DNA of 64,000 nucleotides, taken from assembly GCA_033816765.1 (NCBI GenBank), contig CM066290.1, positions 4,278,001 to 4,342,000 on the forward strand, given 5' to 3'. Origin of the DNA: Nothopassalora personata (lineage: Eukaryota; Ascomycota; Dothideomycetes; Mycosphaerellales; Mycosphaerellaceae). The notes under the pieces are model-generated. The model saw only the letters and a program-made list of their open reading frames with translations. It did no database searches and was not told the DNA's origin. Both the position numbers and the translations under genes were made by a program. Of the stretch, positions 55,859 to 64,000 are shown piece by piece; the stretch's first letter is position 1, and each line of letters starts with the position of its first letter.

Positions 55859-57074
55859 TGTGAGCTGGACACTCGACAGCGCATCGGAGCACTGCAGAGG
55901 GTGTAGATTGTGGTCGCGAGGTGGTTCGAGGGGACACGGCTGCGGTGTATGTGTGGCGCTGGAGATGGTCCGCGTGAGATGCAGGCGATTCCTTTCTGGC
56001 GGAGAATGGGTCGAGGAAAAGAAGGCGACGTCGCTGCGCGCGGTCCAAACGGGGTAGCTAGTCGTTTATGAGAAGCGCGCATGTGATGACACGCCGGGCG
56101 AAGCAGCGCTCAATACATGTATGATAATAATCATTCATCGAATGCCTCACACCTACTGTATACAGTACATAGGATATGGTGCCCACATGGAACGAAAGCT
56201 GGGGCCGCGGTGGATGCGGGCGTGTGGTGGCACAATGTGGCAGAATTGTGGCGGAGAAAGGCTGTGTGATATCACGTGTGCACGATGGAAGATGGAATCT
56301 TGTGCCTGTGAGTTGAAGCGACACACGACGCGCATGACACATGATTCATGGGCCAAGTTGAGTCCGACTGACGGCGGCCGGTTTGCTCGCCGAGTCAGGC
56401 GCGAAAGTGTGCCACCTGCTGCGAGAACATGTCATGTCACGTCACGAATCACGGCCGCTGTACTGTAGCCATGCATATAATAATAATTATAATAAGGAAG
56501 TGTCGGTCGGAGTCGGCCAACGTTGAAACAAGCCTGAGGCAGGGGTCATTGGTCATTGGTCTAACAAAGACACACTTGCCACTTGCTGCAGTGCCGTATA
56601 TAGCACAGTACAGTACAGTACTGTACAGTACTGCCTATACTGCACTGTAATGCACGGTATAGTAACATTCGGTGCAAGATAGCACATCGTCACCAAGAGC
56701 GCAGCGACCTTATATGCTTGGCGGCGTGCGACACTCCCGCAGTGTTACTGTTTGGTGCTTTCTTCATTCCTCCTCCACTCCAGCTTTCCGCTGGAACCGT
56801 AAACCTTGCAAGCTCTCGAGCCGTTCCGATACTCAGGCTTCAGAGACACACTAGGACACTCCCTCCCTCTCCCTCCCCCCTCTCCCTCTCCCTCTCCCTC
56901 GCCCTCGCTCGAGCCGCGCAGAGGCCCCTCGATTCACCCCAAGCTGTCGCCATTTCCTCGACGACGACGACCGCCACCACGACGACGACGACGACGACGA
57001 CCACCACCACCACCATCACATCACCATCACCCCTCACATCGACCTCATGCTATCGCCAATGACGTTGTAGAAAC
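55859..57074. other. Shared 5' region of F-box/WD40 gene and cdc24, with microsatellites
   Basis: About 1.2 kb between divergent genes. A 18-nt perfect palindrome (CAGTACTGTACAGTACTG) is at 56616-56633 inside a CAGTA-rich stretch. A CCCTCT run (about 56872-56910) and a CGACGACGAC/CACCACCACC run (about 56961-57015) lie just before the cdc24 start, probably in its 5' UTR. A two-codon-spaced upstream ATG at 57059 ends at once (ATG-ACG-TTG-TAG). Confidence 0.6.
56616..56633. repeat. 18-nt perfect palindrome
   Basis: CAGTACTGTACAGTACTG equals its own reverse complement and lies in a CAGTA-repeat stretch about 450 bases before the cdc24 start. Confidence 0.9.
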
Positions 57075-60000
57075 ATGCAGGTCGCTTCGCCCCCCCTACC
57101 TTTCGACCAAGCCGCTTCATATCCTCTCCGCACAAACATGAACGGCGGCAGCGCGCCTAAATCCCATGGCCCACCCAGTCTTGCTCACTCGCAAAGCAAC
57201 ACGTCCAGCAACTACTCGATCCAGACCCAGAACTCGAATCGAAGCAGCGACACCACCCAAGGCACCTCCACCAGCACCCTCTTCTCCTCCAATGCGAGCA
57301 CCCTGGTCGGCGCCCCTCCGATGCCCACGAATGCCTCCTTCAGCAGCCTCAATGGAGGCGCCGGACCCGGGCCCAGCAGCGACATGGTCATGCCCACCGA
57401 TAATATCATGAACTCCGTCGCCGATGCGAGCAGCTCGTTATTCCAGATATGCGTGGCTCTTCGCCAGCGCCTGACCGGCGTCCCTGGTTTCCAAGAGTAT
57501 CTGGAGGAAGTAGAAGAAGAGGCCGACGAGGACACCGACCCGGTCACGCTACTGTGGCGGACCTTTCGGCGCGGATACCCACTCATGTTGTTGTACAATG
57601 CGCTGCGCCCGCAGCAGCCTTTGAACGCGCCGGCCGGCTTCAACGAGGAGAAGAAGGCCAAGGCAGCCACCTACAAGTTCATCCAGGCGTGCATCGCCGA
57701 CTTGCACATACCCCAGGAGGAGCTTTTCATCATCACCGATTTGTACGGGGACGATACCACAGGATTCGTCAAGGTCGCCAGAGTGGTCAATCGTGTCCTG
57801 GATTATTTGGTCGCGCAGAAGAAGGTCGAAGATGTGCGGCCGACGGCGTCCGACTTCATGGAGGCCGAGAAGGGAATGAAACGCACACAGCGACAGCACA
57901 TTGTTTCCGAACTCGTCAGATCGGAACGAACATATGTGCAGCATCTGGAGTTGCTGCAGGCGTTCAAACACCTGGTTGAGGAGAGAGGAGTCATCCCTGG
58001 CGATGCCGTCCACGACATTTTCCTCAATCTCAACGCACTCCTGGACTTTCAGCGACGTTTCTTGATCCGCGTCGAGCAGACCAATGCACAATCCGAGGAC
58101 GAGCAGAACTGGGGCAAGCTTTTCCTCATGTACGAGGAGGCTTTCAAGGTATACGAGCCGTATATTGCAAATCAGAAGAAATGCGAACGGACAGTCATTG
58201 CAGATTTTAACAAGCTCAAGGACGCCGGAGGGAGCATTGAAATGCGGCAGATGGTGGAGTCACCGACTGCTTTGCATTCATTCCTCATGAAGCCTTTCCA
58301 ACGACTCACGAAATATCCATTGCTATTGGAACAGCTCCTGAAAAAAGGTGATCTAGACGAGGCCAGGAAGGACGATCTAAAGCGAGGAATGATTGCCGCT
58401 ACGTCTATACTCTCAGCATCAAACCTGGCAGTCGATCGCGAAGAAAAGGCAGAAGCAGTGCAAGAGTTGAAGATGCGCGTTGAGGATTGGAAGGGACATC
58501 GGATCGAAGGCTTCGGCGAACTACTACTCTACGGCACCTTCACAGTACTGAAGAGCGAGAACCTGGCTAACGGCAAGGACGCGGAACGTCAGGTAAGTGC
58601 TCAGCCAGCAAGCAGGGTTTACTACCTACTGACACGCGACCAGTACCACGTGTATTTGTTCGAGACGATCCTACTCTGCTGCAAGAACATCGACATCAAC
58701 AAGCCGAAGAACAAGCTCTACGCGAAGAATCTGACCGACCCCAGAGGAAAGCCGAAACTGCAACTGAAGGGTCGTATTTTCATGCAGAACGTGACTGATC
58801 TGGTGTCTCTGGCCAAACCAGGTATGGGTGACTATCACTTGTCTTGCCGTAGGGGTGGAGGGGTACGTCGTGAACATGGCTGACGGGTGCGACTTTAGGC
58901 TCATACACGTGTCAAATCTTCTGGAAGGGCGATCCAAGCATAGAGAACTTCATCATCAGGTTCACCACTGAAGAGACGCTTAAGAAATGGACCAAGCAGA
59001 TCGAGCATCAACGAAAACGATATCGAGAATCGACCGCGCGCTCCAGGAACAGCGACGGCAGCAGGAATGGCGGGACAAGTGTAACCGAGTTCACTTACAT
59101 GCAGAACCAGCCGGCGTTAGAGAATCCATATCAGGAGGAATTGAGCGAGGACGACGATGATGTGAGCACGTTGGCGAACAGCATGACCGGATGGTCAGAC
59201 TCTGGCGCATACCCGCCCCACGGCTTCTCTCAGAGTCGCAACGGGAGCTCTAGCTCTCTTCGTTCTCGAAGCACGACCGGCGAGAGCTCACAGACAGCGG
59301 CAAGTGCATACAGCCGGCAAGCACCGTCGAGATTGCCCTCAAGTGTCAACCCTAGTCCTGCTGTACTCACTCTGCGAACACGGGAATCGCAACAAAGTGT
59401 CAAGTCTCCAGGCGAACGGGCCGGCGACAGCTACTTCTCGCCCACAACCGCGACTGCAGACTCGCCGATGTCATCGCGGACCAGCGCCGGCTCTGGCATG
59501 TATCCATTCCCACGACAAGCATACACCCAGAACGGCTACTACGAGGAAGGTCATGGTCAGAGATTCACCGCACCTGCTATGCCTCGCCCGCCGCCCAGTG
59601 CGAACTCGACCAATGGCCATATGTCTTCCAATGGATATCCAGCACCAAGAGTCCCTTCTGGCCAATCGCGGTACCCACCCGTTACTACTATGCACAGTTC
59701 ACAGCAGATGCCGAGCCAAAGAAGCAGATCCGCAAGTAGCCCGGACATTCACAACGGACAACGAGTGGTACCCCGGGCCGGAAGTCAGCCGCCTGTACCA
59801 GATATGCCCGCTGGCTATCAAAATATCAATCGAAGCCAGAGTAATTCACCGGCCCTGGCCAATGGCCTGCCGCCCAGAGTGTCGCCGCAGATGAGCCGGG
59901 ATAGACAACATTCCGGGCAGCAGGAAATGTCGCCCGCAGACTACGTGCAACGTCCAGGGATGGCGCAGTACCACAGTTCCAGGACTGTCACACCAATTTC

Positions 60001-60397
60001 CATCAATCACAACATGTCGCCGCCACCACCGATGGTGTCGCCCGTACCAGAAGGCGTCTCAACAGCTACGCCTGCGCAGCTTAAAGTGAAGGTCAACTGT
60101 CCTCTCGCAGGACAAAGTCTGACGCTCGTCGTGTCCACCACCATCTCCTACTCGCAGTTGAAGGACCGAATCGATGCGAAATTACAACGCTCGACCAACT
60201 TGACCCTCGGCGATAGGTATTCGAAAGGACCGGACGGCCAGGAGAGGATCCATGTCAAGCTCAAGTACCTCGACGATGACGATTATGTCAGTATCCAGTC
60301 TGATGAAGACGTCCAGACGGCTTTCGAAACCTGGAGAGAGCAGAAAGGCGAAGGGATTGGCGGCATGGGAGAAATCGAACTTTTCTGCCAGCGCTGA
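57075..60397 (+). CDS. cdc24: Rho guanine nucleotide exchange factor Cdc24 (CDC24-DH-PH-PB1)
   Basis: Three exons, 57075-58592, 58644-58821 and 58899-60397, 1064 residues. The first intron (51 nt, GTAAGT...CTGAC...CAG) is stop-free and in frame, so it can be mistaken for coding. The second is 77 nt (GTATGG...TTAG). Domains in order: a Ser/Thr-rich N-terminus; CDC24/calponin-like region about 115-205 (SSLFQICVALRQRLTGVPGF); DH domain about 275-455 (HIVSELVRSERTYVQHLELL, then FLMKPFQRLTKYPLLLEQLL); PH domain about 475-600; a long Ser/Pro-rich linker; and a C-terminal PB1 domain about 957-1062. The DH domain loads Cdc42 with GTP for polarity and hyphal growth. PB1 pairs with Bem1 in yeast. Confidence 0.94.
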
Positions 60398-62830
60398 AAG
60401 AAACCCGGGCCTTTTTTTTCCAATTCCTCGGGATTCCCCGACTTCTCTGGATGCAATCTTTGGTTCAAGAGCATTCATGACGTACGCGTGATGCGCAGAT
60501 CCATGGACCAGCAGCCTTGCAACAATTTTGGTGATGCCAAAGTCAGCTAGCCGGGACAAGCGCCGTTTGGCCGCTTTCCACTTTTTGTCGTATAAACAAG
60601 AAGCGCTGCAAAGTGCCGCGAAACCTCGGCTATCTTGCGGAGGTAGTCTTACGGCCACACGGACAGACATACTGGTTTGGATCATCCCGAGCAACATCGC
60701 ACGAGTAGGCGGACCAAACATATTGAGTCCTACTGAGCCGGTTCGGTCATACGATGTCGCGAATGAGGATATGGCTAAGGACAGTTGGGACTGCTGATGT
60801 AACACGACATATTGCTAGCCCAGCCTGAATCGGCCTTTGCGAAGGTGTACTGAGTGCAAAGATGGGAAGGGAAAACCTCTCTATCGACCGTGATGAGATC
60901 GACTTTGTTCTTCTGGCTAGTGATTGCTTCGATGGCAGAAATGATATCCGATGGCGCTCGACATGTGGTCTCGAAGGACCGGAGTAAATGGCGTCGTGGG
61001 ATATTGATCATGGGAGAGGAACGGTATTGGCACGGGGATGCATGGATTGGGTTTGGAATGGCGGCGGAGTGATGTGCAAAGCGAGCGGGATACCTTGACT
61101 TGTTCTTCATTTTTACTTTACCGTACGGGCCTTCGGAAGGCACATGAAACGGGCATTCGGTTTGTGAACCAATTCTGCTTTGCTGTGTAACTTTTCCCCC
61201 ATCCTAGCCAATCAGATTTCCGGGAATCTCACTGCGCTGTACCTCTTCCTCCACGACATAAATTCTCAATAGCACTCACCACTCACCATCCAAACAAGCC
61301 TTAGCTAAGTTACTTTCTCACCACCCATCCTCATCATTCTTACCTTACCTTACCTTAATCGCCCCCCCCCCCAAAATCTCTATTCCCAAACGATACGATT
61401 TTCCGGCGTCGTGAGAAATTCTTCATTCCCGTCCTCCTCCTCCTCGTCGAGGTAAAGGCGAAGATGCCATGCGTATTGAAGATGAAAGATCAAAGGGGGG
61501 ATTCCGTTAACTTAAGTTATAGGGGCATCGTATCGCATCGTATGCTCTCGATCGATCATGAAAGGGATCGAGTTGTGGTGAGATTGATTAGTTCAATTTA
61601 CTGATATTGATATTCATTTTTGTAATTGTTACAATCTCCTTACTTCTTCTTCCACCCCTTCTCATCGTCTTCTTCAGGTCCTTCTTCTTCTTCTGACTAT
61701 CCTTCTCAGCTCCGCGATTGTTCGTTTCGCTATCGTATCCTTCTCCGCATCCTTCTCCGCTCCGCTATCGTTCGTTGAGCTCTTTATACACCACATCATG
61801 TCGCTGCCTTGTATTGTAGCATAGCATGGTATATACCCATCTATCTATCCTCCCACATGAAAACACCAGACCTCTAGGAAGCTACTCGGCCATTTTGCGC
61901 AGAGCATTGATAGTTTGAGAGAGAGAGGGAAAGAGAGATTTTGAAGCCTCAACAAACTCGTGGGAGACCATTTTTTTTGTTTCGCAAGAAATTGGAGGAT
62001 TGCCGAAAGTGCACTTCCTTGTCGAGAGACCAGCGCTCGACTTGACACAAAGAGCGGAGGTATCCGTACTACGTACCTCTGTTGAAACTGATCTTGACAT
62101 CAGTGCATAAGATCAGGAACGCGGGATACGAATCAGGAAGCAACTTATTTTCACTTAGGTATTCCTCAAGAGTGATGCTTGTGCGACTATCTAGTAAGGT
62201 ACCCTCGCATTTGAACATTGAAGTCGTCTGCGAAGCTTGACCATAGGTAGGAATTTGATGCGAAGTCGCGAGTATTCACGGCGAGTGCTAGGTCGCTGAT
62301 GATGGTGTTCAGCTTGGTCTCGATTCTGTCGTCTCTGATGTGCGTCATGTTGACGATCTTGCCAATGTAAGAACAATGTGGTATAAGACGAGATGTCGGT
62401 GCGTCCTTGCAACCAACGCCGTGTAGTATATTGCATTTATCAAGAGCTGGCCCAACAATACTCCTTTGCTGAGACTAATTCAGGCGCTTAGTACAACTGA
62501 ATGTGAGTACGCTGCCAGCGTGCATGGCCAAGACGGTCAAAGTCTGGCAGGTCAAATCCATCGCATTGTGACCTCCACGAGTCCCGTTCTGCAGGTTTAT
62601 TCGTATAGCGCTCGACATAAATACAGCCACAAGCAGATATTTCCGAGAGCGCGCGATATGCGCAGCTCTGGTCACTTTGAGGTACCTTGGCAGATAGTTC
62701 TAAGCTCTGACATACGTTCAAGGCGGGGATTGACAGCCTTGAAAGTGGAGAAGTGCTCGATATAGCTGGTTCTGCAGAACTCGTGCCTGTCAATTGATTT
62801 GAACGAAGAAAGTTTCCGTTCCTGTAGTAT
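60398..62830. other. Intergenic, about 2.4 kb, no supported gene
   Basis: Lies between the 3' ends of cdc24 (+) and the class II aldolase gene (-). An 11-C run is at 61362-61372; (TTACC)n occurs just before it. Frames up to 122 codons overlap and lack domains. Confidence 0.55.
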
Positions 62831-63856
<1,026 letters not shown>

Positions 63857-64000
63857 GTGTTTGACGTCCTTTCGGTTTGGCGGGATGTTGAAGGAATGTC
63901 CGAGCAGATTGTCAATTAATAATGGCGAAGTTGCTCACTGTGGCCGGGTATAGTTCTAGTGGCGAATGTCGAGCTCGTCGGCGGGGTAGACTCGGCCGAA

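Overview
This window looks like a piece of a filamentous ascomycete chromosome, most likely a Dothideomycete-type genome; the exact species cannot be told from the sequence. The reasons are short GT-AG introns of 46-77 nt, fungal-specific families (a velvet-domain protein, Spt8, Cdc24 with DH-PH-PB1, a GT90/CAP10 enzyme, a DUF7918-like protein), and retrotransposons wrecked by RIP-like C-to-T change. It splits sharply in two at about 19.55 kb.

Left part (1 to about 19.55 kb) is a nested block of dead transposable elements. A Ty1/copia relic on the + strand (1-4513) ends in a partial LTR. It abuts a 5'-truncated Ty3/gypsy chromovirus on the + strand (element A, 4746-8256 and 15103-17693). Element A is split in its RNase H region by a complete gypsy element of the same family on the - strand (element B, 8257-15102), which has two 370-bp LTRs and a 5-bp target duplication (GAACG at 8252-8256 and 15103-15107). 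Both gypsy elements carry, between pol and the 3' LTR and on the opposite strand to gag-pol, a Cys-rich/coiled-coil ORF. Element A also contains a tRNA-like sequence (16607-16681). Beyond it lie two convergent, stop-riddled relic ORFs of unknown family (about 17.72-18.55 kb + and about 19.33-18.52 kb -). In the whole block Gln and Trp codons have become stops, mostly TAG.

Right part (about 19.6-64 kb) is normal euchromatin with 14 protein genes I can support: BTB/POZ protein (+), velvet-domain protein (-), DUF7918-like protein (-), Spt8 of SAGA (-), ZNFX1/Hrr1-type NF-X1 helicase (+), membrane alpha/beta hydrolase (+), GT90 glycosyltransferase (+), arginyl-tRNA synthetase (+), a low-complexity fungal protein (+), a single-pass membrane protein (-), a peroxisomal enoyl-CoA hydratase/isomerase (+), an F-box/WD40 protein (-), Cdc24 (+) and a class II aldolase/adducin-domain protein (-). 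They are unrelated housekeeping, chromatin, signalling and metabolic genes; I see no biosynthetic cluster. Intergenic gaps of 1-2.5 kb are common and hold microsatellites, G/C homopolymers of 11-13 bases and small tandem repeats.

The best leads are the conserved antisense ORF in the two gypsy elements, the convergent relic ORF pair, the tRNA-like sequence inside element A, two different mutation signatures that meet at about 4.75 kb, a pyrimidine-C-A context bias in the RIP-like damage, and a perfect 39-unit trinucleotide repeat touching the start codon of the class II aldolase gene. All gene models come from reading splice signals and frames by eye; no database search was possible.
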